From: Mortierella sp. BCC40632
Lineage: Eukaryota > Mortierellomycota > Mortierellomycetes > Mortierellales > Mortierellaceae
DNA length: 64,000 nucleotides
Assembly: GCA_011634665.1 (NCBI GenBank)
Contig: WAEK01000004.1
Location: 2,973,501-3,037,500, forward strand
Direction of reading: 5' to 3'
The translations under genes were made by a program, and so were the position numbers. This document shows positions 22,131-33,116 of this stretch, piece by piece. Each line of letters opens with the position of its first letter. Position 1 is the first letter of the stretch. The notes below the pieces were generated by a model. That model ran no database searches. It was not told where the DNA came from and saw only the letters and a program-made list of their open reading frames with translations.

Positions 22131-22520
22131 CTATTGCCTTGTGTGGATGAGTGCACTATTTTATAGCCTCAATGGGACCCTCTGGCACTTTCCCCGATTT
22201 TGTCCCATTATCCATTGCTGGTAGGTATTCTGGAGGCTACTGCATGGCCTTGCACAATCCATGGATCGCGATAGAAAGGGTCAACAAGCACTGGAGACAG
22301 GATATGCGGATCGAACCTGGGACACCTCTGGTAAGTTGGATCTTTTTCTTTTGAGTCTGAATGTGTTGTGTTAGAGTGAGAGGTCCTGGTTCAGAGGAGA
22401 AGGAGAAGGAGCCAGTGGCCACCGAGGACAGGATGGCTCGTATTGCTCCTGTTTGTTTTGGTTGCATGACCAGACGAGCAGCAGCAGTCGAGTATTCAAT
22501 ACGTCCTTGTAAGGCGGGCT

Positions 22521-22551
22521 AATGAACCCCGTCCTCACGCGACGGGCCATT
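22521..22551. repeat. Short inverted repeat (hairpin) AATG..CCCGTC / GACGGG..CATT
   Basis: CCCGTC at 22528-22533 pairs with GACGGG at 22541-22546, with an outer AATG/CATT pair and a 7-base loop CTCACGC. The left arm sequence ATGAACCCCGT also occurs at 18510 and 18556. It may be the end of a small element or a folded transcript; it has no known match. Confidence 0.45.
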
Positions 22552-23565
22552 ATCTGGAGTGGGTGGGTGGGCTAATTTTTTCAACGCCATTGAGTTTCCC
22601 GCTCTTTGGTGTTGATTAAAAAGCAGATATAAGGCCAATCTGTGAGGACAAGTCGCAGAACCATGAATCTCCATTTCTTGGATAGAGACATAGTTCTGCG
22701 ACCACTTTTTTCAAGGCAAGTGATAATCGATGTTTGTCTTTGTGCACGCTTTTTTTATTTCTGAAGTCCATCCGTTGTTTATTGATCTTTTTTATCATGG
22801 AGCTTGACTCGACTCGTCTTCCTCTGGAAGACGACTCGAGTCCAGCAAAATATAGGAGTAGATGCATGGAGGAGAAAAAAGGTGAGCGAGGTGACGGCGA
22901 ACAAGTGAATGATGAACAGGCTGGTCTTTTTGTTGGCCAAGCGCACCTGATGTCAAAACAGGGTTCCGACTCTGCCTTTGGATACGAGCCTTGGCTATAG
23001 CTGATTAGAAGGATGGCAATGGCAAATAAATAACATCCGGTCGCAAAGCAGCTGTTGAAGATACTTGGGATATTGGAAGGTCAGTGTTGCCTTGGGAGGG
23101 GGGGTCCTAGTGGAGGGCCAGCATCCCCCAGGGGCTTTGGTTAGTTCTTTTGGATACCAATATTTCTCATCAGTCCCTCGCAGCAATGAAGCACTCCTAC
23201 CAATCGAGGCCTACATTCCAGTAAAGGAATCCGCGGAGCCTGTGTTGTCACACAGTTTTGTTCACTTCGAGAGAGAAAGGGGAGGGCCCAACCGTTCTGG
23301 GTGAGTTAGCGGCGTCTGGTAGCACGGACAAGGGCTCTTTTTTACGTACTCTTGCTCTATCGCTCTCTTGCTCTCATTCAGATGTTGCATTGCCATTCAT
23401 CTGGGCCTGGTCCTGCTCCATCCTCGTCTCTCATTTTCTCATCACTCCTTCATTCATTCAAGCTAAGTTCAAGGAGGAGAACATCAGGAACAGGACCGCC
23501 TTTCCCCTCTTCCCTGTATCTTATTTGCTCGCTCTCTTTGGCAACCACCCTGAAAACCGATAATT

Positions 23566-24191
23566 ATGTCCCGTCCAGAGGCTACAATCGTCGACCTCGG
23601 ACCACCTGAGGTCTCAGACAAAGGCAGCGACTCTCAAAGGAAAGCGCCTTCTGACCACGAAGAGACTTTGCCCATTCTCCTTTCCCATTTGAGCGAGCCA
23701 TTGGCCAGTCTCGAGACTAATGCCAGGGTCCCCAAAAATCTCAAGGGGAAACAGAAAAAGTCGCAAAAGATTCCTGAGACGAGTCCGGGTCAAGTCCATT
23801 GGCACGGACTAGGGAGCGGGGAAGGGACTATTGAGAAACCCGGGAGACGAGACCCTGTCTATACGTCTATGGAAGACTATGAAGCCAAGATAAAAAAGAG
23901 ACCCCAAACGAAGAATTCCTGTAAGCTTTGTTGAGGGTCGATGGACATGAGAAGAAAACGAAGATTTTAATGGTTGCTAACAGAGAGGGAACTCTATAGC
24001 AAACTCACCATCCCAAATCTTTTTCAAGGCATGGACAAACAAATACGGTGCTGAAGAACTCCGAGGGGCTGCAGGGCAAGTTATCTGTCAATGGCCATGG
24101 AAATAAGAGGGCTGCTTTTTTTTTTTTTTTTTTTTTACTGGTATCCTCCCCTCTTCTTTTGCTGTTTTCATTGTTTTTGTGCTCATTGTAT

Positions 24192-24227
<36 letters not shown>

Positions 24228-27200
24228 CTCTCTTGGTTCGGATGGTTTGTCAACTAATAGGCGCTATGAGAAGCCTATCCAGATTGGAACAAACACACCT
24301 AGGGTATAGTTGGACAAACGGATTGTAATGTAAAGGGAAAGGAAGGCAGAACTGAACCATCCTCTTTTTTTTTCTTCTTCTTCTCTGGACGCGTTGGGGT
24401 TGGGATTGGCAATAGATGAATGTGGCAATGGATTTGTCAGCGCATCGACCTCACTATGCAATTCTCTGTTTTTACATGCCCAAGGGCAAGGAAGAACTAA
24501 AGAATATTCGCATTAATTGGGGCAGCAAGATGGTAAAAAAAAAAAAAAAAAAAAGTCAAGGTGTAAAATACAATGGATTCGCGGCATACAAGTAGACGAC
24601 GCTGACATTCTTTTTTTTTTTTTTACTATCAAAACGGGAGTATAGTTTTTGAAGTCGAGTTTAATCCCTCTTGAAGGTAGTTTGAACCAGGTCTAGGAGC
24701 AGAGATTGTTTTCTGTATCATATACTCACCTCAGAAATCTCTCTCTCTCTCTTTTAATGGCAAATAGATGGAGCAACGTTTGTTCGGATACTATTGCGCT
24801 ACCAAATCATTGGTACCTCATTTACTCTCTTGGCTTACTACGATGATATTCCTAACCCTACACCGATCCAGCTGTGCTACATTGACCTGATCCAGGATGC
24901 TCCCAATGACGACTCTTATGGTAATGAGAGGGATTTTAATGTAGAGGAGATTAAAAAAGAAAGAAAGAAAGAAAGAAAAAGTAATGTATTTTGACTGAGC
25001 GTCTCTCCTTTATGAAATGATCGCCGACTAGATTGCATCCTCCCTTTTACACCTCCTCCACGGAATTCTTTCAACATCTGGAACAAGAATGATCTGGATC
25101 GTCGAGAACGCTCCGAAGCCGTAATCATCATCCGGTTCAGCATTTCGGCCTCGGGATCCCATGCGGCAACCATCTCCTTGAAAGGCAAAAGAGCATGTGT
25201 TGACGTCTGGGAAATCAATCTTCAGGATTCAACTCGGAGAGCAACTTTTCCATCCCATCCATCCGATAGCCAGGGCTTTGCATTTCTCGAAGCTGTCAAG
25301 AATGAAAGTCGACATATCCAGCCCGTACTTTCCTGGGATGGGTCTCAACTCATCCTCTTCCGGAATCCGAAAACCAAGGCCGGACCCATGGATCATTTTT
25401 GGTTAGAAAAATACGCTATTGATACCGATAATTCTGGTCAGGTCACAGGTTATGCTTCTCGTCTCACCCCGACAACACGTCTTCAGGCATTTAAAGAAAC
25501 CCAGTCTTTTAATGGATACGCCACCTTTATCAACACAGCCTTGGTCGGGCAGTCAGACCATTCGGAGCGATTTCTTGCATGTGATGGATATAGTCTTTTC
25601 ATCTACAGCGTCGCCGATGACTGGAGACTTCTCTACAAGATCAGCGTCTCACCAAAACCAGACCATGGTATCTCCAAGTATCTTATCGAGACCTCTGCAG
25701 GGGGTTTGTTTATCCTCAAGGAATCCCCCTATGAGATATCTGTCTGGAGTATCGTCTCTGGCACGATATTGCATCATGTTCAATCCAAGTTCAAGGTCAT
25801 CAAGTATTATATTGCCTCGGATGGAGCCACGTTTGGCATCTCGACTGAACAGGTCTTGTTTCTGTATGCAACTACAACAGGCGAACTCGTCCAGACAGTT
25901 CCTATTCCAGCCTTGGGCAAAGCAGGCTTTCTCGAGGGAGCCTCTCAACTACTCACTCGCCGGTTGAGGGAGGGAATGGTCCATTTTTCGGTTCAGAGTG
26001 CGAGCAACCTCAAAATTCAAAAGACGGTCTTGGCACCCATGTGGGGTAAGGCTATCTTGCAGGACGTGATGCCAGTCTGGAGGGATACAAAGGTCCACGG
26101 ACCGTCCGCTTTGATAGCGGTGGATCATGGGTCCTTTTTGGATGTATCATTTGTCGAGGACGTTATCCTGGAAGCCGATGGATCAGTATCACAGATCTGT
26201 GGACCTCAATGTTCCTCGGACGTCCGGTTGCTGCAACCACTCGAAGGAAGCTGTACCGTTCCCATTTCAGGCGGTGGCTCGTGTGATCTCAAGATCAGTG
26301 GCGATGAGGGCGACAAGTGGCGACGATTGAACCTTTTGATCCAATACCATGATGGAAGGCTCAAACGAGTCTTTGTGATGGCTCGACGATTTTACTACCT
26401 TCGCACAGAAGGTAGAATCATTGCCGTGTCCAGGGAAAGAAAGGGAGCTTTTCACTTTTCGATCTACAAGTTACCCAAGTCGCAGCAAGATGATCTCGAG
26501 TTGTTGCTTTACTGGGAGCTAGCCATGGCGAGCGAGTCCTATGATGTCATGGCATGTCAGCACGAACGGAATTTAACGACTCGAGTGAACGGAATCCAAC
26601 TGGTGGTTGAAAAAGTATGTGCAAATGAGAACAGGAACTACTTTTTTGGACCCTTTGACAGGCTGATGGTCCTTTATTCCCAGAGTTTGACCGAGAACAA
26701 TCCTGAGATTGCGCAAGCTATTGTTCGATATCTTCGGACACATATCAATTTTTATCCTTGCCCTGGAGATCATACTCAGTCTGTTATCTCGGCTATTTGT
26801 GGAGTATGGCACTCTTCCAAGCATGACGGATACAAGTCGCTCTTGTCACAGTTGCTCCGATCGGATCTCGAGAATAGTTGGCAACCTAGAGCTAAATACT
26901 CGAGCGGATCAAATCCTGTTGGGATTATGCTGGAGCGGTCCAAACGGAATCCCAAGGCCCTGGATGCTGTGCATCTACTCGTTGGTCAGAGTATTGAAAG
27001 AGCAAGGAATGAGCAGGATGTAACCCACCTTCAGTACCTGTGTGAGTGTCTTGATGATTTGGTGGCTCGACACCGGGAGGTGACTCTGAGGGTGACAAGA
27101 GCCTTTGCTTTTATTAAATGTCAGGATCGACGGTTTGTGATTGATCACCACAAAATTGTTCAACCTCCAGCGCTCCATCGATTGTGGAGTTCTACGAACC

Positions 27201-29008
27201 AGAGGGTATATGAGGCTCGAAATCCAATCCTTCAACTGAGTTATCAACGACAAAAGGAAAACCCACTCAACGAAACATTTACGGAAGAGGTCTTTGTCGC
27301 ACCAGTGAATCTTTTGTGGACGTTTGTTCCAGACAAGTACAATTCATGTGAAGAGTATTGTCGAACGAGTCCCAAGCCGACGACGACATGGGTGAAGACT
27401 TTGATTCATATGGGATTGTTGAATTTTGCACCGACGAGTCATGTTTATATCCGATCTCGGTTCTATCGGCTCGAAGTTCTGGACAACCCAGCGATCGTGG
27501 CTCTCGTGCAATACAAATGGTATTGTTTTGTTTTTGTTTTATTTGGATAACGAAGCTACGCGGTCATTCCTCACCATCTCACGAGGCCCTTTTTTTCTTT
27601 TCCTTTCTTTTTTCATTTAGGAACACGTTTGCTTATGCATTATGGGTAGCACGGTTTACAACACAGTGTGTTTTTTACCTGTTAATCATAATCGCCGCCT
27701 TTATGCAGATTTATTACCCTCGACCCAATTCGCTCTTGGGAGTCTTTATCGCGATTGTGGCCTTTTCTTGCTTCTTTTTGTGGCTCGAGTTCCTGCAATG
27801 GCGAGAAAGCAAGTACTATATGTCGATAGGGCAAGAAGAGGAGTCATTAATGTCGTCACCGATCAAGGACGAAACAGAGACGGGTAAAGAGGGCGTTCAA
27901 GAGGCAGTCCTGGAGCGTGGAGGGAAAACACCCAGGACAGCTCCCACGCAACCTCAACGGTCTGAAGTTCAGGCTTCTTCGTCCATGTCCACTTTTGGAT
28001 CCGCAAAGGAGAATACTGAACAATTCAAAAACCATACGATCAGAGCAGGAGAGCGATCTCTATATTTCAGGTAGGAGAGATGTTTGAGATAGAGTCAGAG
28101 AAAAGACAAAAGAACGCCCTCCTCCTCCTCTTCTTCCTTCTTTCTATGTATTTGTAAACTAATGTCGATGATTTGTATAGATCTCCATATAATATCCTTG
28201 ATTTAGCCATGTATCTAGTACCCCTAGCGACCAGTATTCATCAGATCATCAACATTGCTCAGGCAGGAGATACAGGCGTAATCTGGGATTTTAGTTTCTG
28301 TGTCGTGCTAGTACTCCTTCACTTGGTAAGCCGGAGTGATATTGCCTTTCTCTCTTGTCGCCCTTTCTATATCTATGAGATCGGGCTTTGAGCACTGATT
28401 GCTAATCTTTTTTTTTTTTTTTTTTATTCTCTTTTTCTTTTCTAGTTGGCCGAGTTGAGGGTGAGTGAGACGGTCTGCAAGTACATTACAATTGTGATTG
28501 ACGCTCTCCGAGAGATCCGAGTATTTTTCGTTGTTCTTGCGGGCGTGGTTCTCTTTTTCTCCTTGGCCATCCTTCATGTTCTCTATGGAGTTGGAGGAGA
28601 CCATTGGATCAGGCCTAATCCGAAACTACCAAACAACTATTTCGGCGCTATTACTACGGTATACCTAATGATGGTAAGACTCCCCCCTCCCATGACCTAT
28701 TGGGATACTTGCAATATTCTGTCTCTTACTTTTTTTTTTCTGTTCTAATGATATTATGAAATTATGGTTTAGGGAGGACGATATGACCCATTAGAAGACG
28801 ATCTCATTGGAGACAACGATGGCGATGCTGTTTACAAGCACTGGCCACTCTTGATCATGGTGATGATTTATTTCTTCTTTTCCTCCATCCTGATGCTGAA
28901 TGTTCTTATCGGTAAGCGAGCTTTTGTATTCTGGTTTGGAATCGTGCCTCAAGGAAAAGAATAAGATTTGCGGAGCAAATTGAATACGTTTTCCTTCTTT
29001 GGCACTTT

Positions 29009-29042
<34 letters not shown>

Positions 29043-29930
29043 TCAAACATATTGATATGAATCTTTTTCTTCTTTTCTTTTTTGTTTCTTCTCCCTATTT
29101 ATATATTTTTCATGCTATTCGAAGCTCTGATCAACGTTGCATTCAACAAGGTTGATGACAGTTGGCGCCAGGTTTGGCTTGAGAATCGACTTCGATATGT
29201 CGAGAGTGCTGAAAACATTTCTTATCATATTCCTGGCAAGTACCCTTTCTCTCTCTCTCTCTCTCTCTCTCTCAGTATATGTATACCGCATTGGCTGACA
29301 GTCTAGTCCTCGTTGTCTTTTCGTTTCCACACAGGCTTCCGCGAGACATTTGATTGGTTCCCAAGTCAGATCTACTACACTGCCAACCCATACCAGGTGA
29401 AGCAGTATTGGCGACGGGTTAGCAGAAAGGACGAAGAGATTCTAATGGAAGACGAAGCACAAGTGTCCAAGTTGGGTTCTCCCTCCCCCCTCCCCATTCC
29501 CTCTCCTTTGGATGCTGCTGAAGCCCTAGTAGTAGACTCTGAAGACGGCTGGACAACAGCAACGACAACTACGACAGCAGGACCATCGATTGCGTCAAAG
29601 ATTGAAGAGATTCAAAAGGCCGTCTCGACCAAAAACGAGGACGATCGCTCCCTTCTTCATGAACATTTCAAGCAACATGGAGCAGGGATCCAGAAACAGT
29701 TTGCCAAATATGGTCAAGAGATGGAAGAGCGATTCGGGCAACAGGACCAGGTGGTTCGAGAGCAGAGTCAGCAAGTGTCTAGACTGTGGAATAGTACCGA
29801 GACTGTACAAAGGGATGTGGATCAGCTTCGGGATGCTGTTGCAAGGACACAGGAAGATATTGCCGAGATGAAGCAGGATCTTCGCAAACTACTGACGGCG
29901 CTTCTTCCTGTACAACAAGGCAAAGAATAG
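23566..29930 (+). CDS. TRP-like cation channel with large N-terminal beta-propeller-like region
   Basis: Thirteen exons, 1643 residues, all junctions in frame: 23566-23920, 24000-24075, 24261-24303, 24416-24532, 24646-24676, 24768-24920, 25032-27519, 27621-28070, 28181-28325, 28446-28673, 28773-28911, 29125-29235, 29335-29930. Residues about 40-1060 contain repeated beta-strand, WD-like segments and then helical repeats. Six hydrophobic segments follow between about 1090 and 1420. The last is YFFFSSILMLNVLIALINVAF, typical of a TRP S6 and post-S6 region, and the S5-S6 loop holds DPLEDD and DNDGD. The C-terminus (about 1540-1640) is a predicted coiled coil, suggesting oligomer assembly. Likely a plasma or vacuolar membrane non-selective cation channel; gating is unknown. 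Introns 2 (24076-24260) and 12 (29236-29334) require GC-AG donors, and exon 5 is only 31 bases. Confidence 0.87.
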
Positions 29931-30093
29931 GGGTCTTTTTGAGCCAAGGTCTGGCACAGCATCCCTTCCCCCCGATCTGTGAGCACTCTATAGTGAAAGA
30001 ACTATTCTAGAGAGAAAGAGAAAGAAAGAGAGCGGGGGAGCGGGGGTGGTCCATGCGTGCAAACTTGGCAAAAGGCAAATAAATCTCAAGCCA

Positions 30094-30138
<45 letters not shown>

Positions 30139-30714
30139 TTTGCTGTTCTTGGGGACCTACTTCTACTGCAGCTGCTTTTATATTTTTTTCTACTCTTTCT
30201 CTCTCTCTCTCTCTCTTTCTTGACTCTCCCCCAGGACTATTCGCAGGACGATCTCATTCCTTTTGCTCAGGACATAATCCATTCTTCGAATCCAAGCTCT
30301 CGGTCATTTTTTGCATCCGGACACACATTCTCCTCCTTTCTCGAGCATTTCTTCTCTTTTGTATCACTCAGCACTCCTCTCTCTCCCTCTCTCCCTCTCT
30401 CCCTCTCTCTCGCTGGTCAAACCTGTCCTGCCAGCCTATACGCATACACACACACACACACACACACGCTATCTCTCTCTCTCTCCCACCCTTCCTTTAC
30501 TGGAAATTGTAGATAGCTCACCCTACTCTTTCAGGAACTCTTTGTGAAAGGAAAAGGAAAAAAGAAAGGAAAAAGCAACCTATCGACTAGGGATTGATCT
30601 CTACCAGGAACCACAGCACAGCCACCTTCCTCTCTTTCTCTTTTCTTTGAAGAAGAAGAAGAAGGAACAGCAACAACAGCAACAACAACAACAACAACTA
30701 GCCAAAAATCCACT
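29931..30714. other. Intergenic between channel and LTV1
   Basis: No supportable gene. Holds an A run of about 40 (30093-30136), CT repeats (30198-30216, 30375-30410), a CA repeat (30447-30468) and an ACA/CAG-rich leader just before the LTV1 ATG. Probably the 3' end of the channel transcript and the LTV1 promoter and leader. Confidence 0.5.
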
Positions 30715-31151
30715 ATGGGCAAAAAGCAGTTTATCGACCGCAAGAATGCGCGTCACTTCCATTTGGTGCATCGTTCACAGCGTGATCCTCTTTCGAGAGA
30801 TGAGACTGCACCTCAACGAGTTCTCAGAGAGGTGATCCCTGCCAATTTGTTGGGTAAGGTCTCTCTTCCTGAGGGAGAGTTTGAAAGAGGTGATCCCTTG
30901 TTCAGTGATGATGAAGGCTTGGATAATGAGGACGATGGAATCAACTATGGAACGTATAATCGAGAGATTGAAGAAGTCGAGCTGTTGGAAGCCCCCACGG
31001 CTGGTCCCAAGAAAAAGGGCAAATCGTTGGCTGGCAAGAGCGAAGAGTGAGTTTTTTTTTTTTGTTTTGTCTTTATTTGGTTGAACTCATTCCCCTCCCC
31101 TTTGACACACTCCTAGTCTCTTCCTCAAAGCTAACAATCTCTCTCTCTCTT

Positions 31152-31182
<31 letters not shown>

Positions 31183-32811
31183 TCTCATCTTATTAGCAAA
31201 ATCGGCGAGATGGCATTGTTGGGCATGGTAGGCGACGAGTACAACGACGGATCGTACGATTATTCACAACACATGAAAGAAATCGGTCGTGCCTCGGACG
31301 GAGTCTTTTTGGCGGCTCCAAAACTGATTGCTCAACAAAAGAAGGAAGCTCAAAAGAAGGGTCGTGCTGGAATTCAATTCGCAGGCGAAGAAGATGAAGA
31401 AATGAAGAAGAAGGATCAACGATCTACTGGTATTCGTCTTCCTTCCGAAGTCTTGCCCTCAAGAGAAGAATTGGATTTCTCCGAGGTTTATCAAAGTGCC
31501 ATGCCCGAAGGTCTTCAGCCAGATATGGATTTTGATCTTCGTCAAACTTTGGAGGCTCTTGAGGACGAGGCCTTTGAGGACGATGGACTGGACGATGACT
31601 TTTTCGATCAGTTGGATGCCGATGGTGACTTTGACGATGAAGAGTATGAACAAGAAGAAGAGGAAGAGGAAGGAGAAGAAGGTGCTGGTGGATGGGAAGC
31701 CGAATTCCGCAAGTTCAAAAAGGATCAACAACGGAGACAGGAATATCCCTCGGATGGAGAAGGAGATTCGTTTGAAGGTTCGGATGATGATGATGAAGAT
31801 CGAGTCAGTGGTATCTCCAGAGGTTCCTCCAAACGAGCTGGCGGAGCCTCTGCTTCAACCTTTTCCATGTCCTCTTCGGCCATGTTCCGTAATGCCAACT
31901 TGACCTTGTTGGATGAACGGTTTGACAAGGTTGAACAAGAGTATGAGGATGATTCGGACGAGGATGAAGAAGGATCGGATCTGAGGACAGAGGAACTTCG
32001 AAAGGATTTTGATTCTATTTTGGATGATTTCTTGGACAAGTATGAGATTGTGGGTTCCAAGATGGTTCCTCGGTTAGAAGGAGCGACCTCTGAACAAAGG
32101 TTGGCCACGATTCGAGGAGCACTTTTGGCAGAGGGGGATGAGGATGATACAAAGTCAGTCATGACCGCTGGAGGTTCTCATCGATCCAAGAAGGGTCGTG
32201 CGGATGAAGAAGATGCCGAACCCGAGGTTGACTTTAGAACTCGTGCTGAACGTTTGCGTGACTCTTGGGATGTCCAGACTATTCTCAGTATGTTATTTTT
32301 TGTTTTATTTTTTTGTTTTTGTTTTTGTTTTTTGTTTCTTCTTTTTTATATGCTTTTATTCACCACCACCATTGCTCATCCATATTTTATCTTAGGCACA
32401 TACTCGAATCTGGAGAACCATCCTGGAATGATCAAGGAACAGACTCGTCGCAGGATACATATCGACCCCAAGACCGGTATGCCTGTCGTCACAGAAAGGT
32501 TGTCCAAGAAGGCATTGCAGCGTAGAAAGGAAGAAGAGGAAGCCGCTGCAGCTGCTCGTGGTCAAGGAGAGGAAGAAGAGGAAGAGGAAGAAGAAGAAGA
32601 GGAGGAAGAGCGTCAGAACATGGGAGCCAAGCGTAACAAGGAAGAGACCAAAGAAGAAAAGAAGGCTCGTAAGGAAGCTCTGAAGCTTCAAAAGAAGGGT
32701 CGTCGCGAGACCAAGAAGGCGACCAAGGAAGCCTTTGCGAATGAAAAGTCGAGACAGGAAAAGATTATGAAGAATCTCAAGAAGGATTATGGTGTGACCC
32801 GTCTCGACTAA
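30715..32811 (+). CDS. LTV1: LTV1, small-subunit ribosome biogenesis and export factor
   Basis: Exons 30715-31046, 31197-32287 and 32396-32811 give 612 residues in frame. The N-terminus MGKKQFIDRKNARHFHLVHRSQRDP is the Ltv1 signature. The middle is highly acidic (Asp/Glu runs around residues 250-380). TILSTYSNLENHPGMI, rebuilt across intron 2, is the conserved Ltv1 core, and the C-terminus is a Lys/Arg/Glu-rich helix ending in KKDYGVTRLD. In yeast the protein sits on pre-40S particles and helps incorporate Rps3 before export. This copy is longer than the roughly 460-residue yeast protein, through acidic expansions. The upstream intron ends in a T run directly followed by an A run. Confidence 0.95.
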
Positions 32812-33116
32812 GCGCTTTTCCTTTCCTCTCTCTCTCACTTTTTTTTTTTTTTTTTTTTTTTCTCTCAGTTTTATTTTATTTTATATCTTTTCTTTTCTTG
32901 TATCAGCATTCCTGCATTGTTGTCCTTTTTTCTTATGGCTGTTGTAGTTGAAACGCATTTCTTTTCAATTTTTGCATTCATCATACCATGCATTTCATAT
33001 ACTATTTTTTTTTGTCACCTCTCTTTGCCCATTCTTTTCAATGAAACAACGTTGCAATGATATCCATGATCTCGACTTTTTTTTTTTTTTTTTTTTTTTC
33101 CTCTCCTCGGATCGCT
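32812..33116. other. Short convergent 3' region between LTV1 and MSH5
   Basis: T-rich DNA including two T runs (32840-32860, 33079-33099) between two convergent stop codons. Probably both 3' untranslated regions; no gene. Confidence 0.5.

Larger units (their letters stand above)
16263..23565. other. Seven-kilobase gap without a recognisable gene
   Basis: No ORF with family motifs, consistent splice sites or codon bias could be supported. It contains microsatellites, T runs (19351-19373, 20371-20388, 20637-20662), a degenerate tandem repeat (21780-22130), a hairpin (22521-22551), and short protein-like scraps (for example, minus strand 18117-18323 and 17520-17700) that may be old element fragments. 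The last few hundred bases before 23566 are probably the promoter of the channel gene. Confidence 0.45.

Noticed and set aside
22300..22330. tRNA-like sequence GGATCGAACCTGGG on the plus strand
   Set aside because: Spacing does not fit a B box, and no acceptor stem or anticodon arm can be drawn around it.
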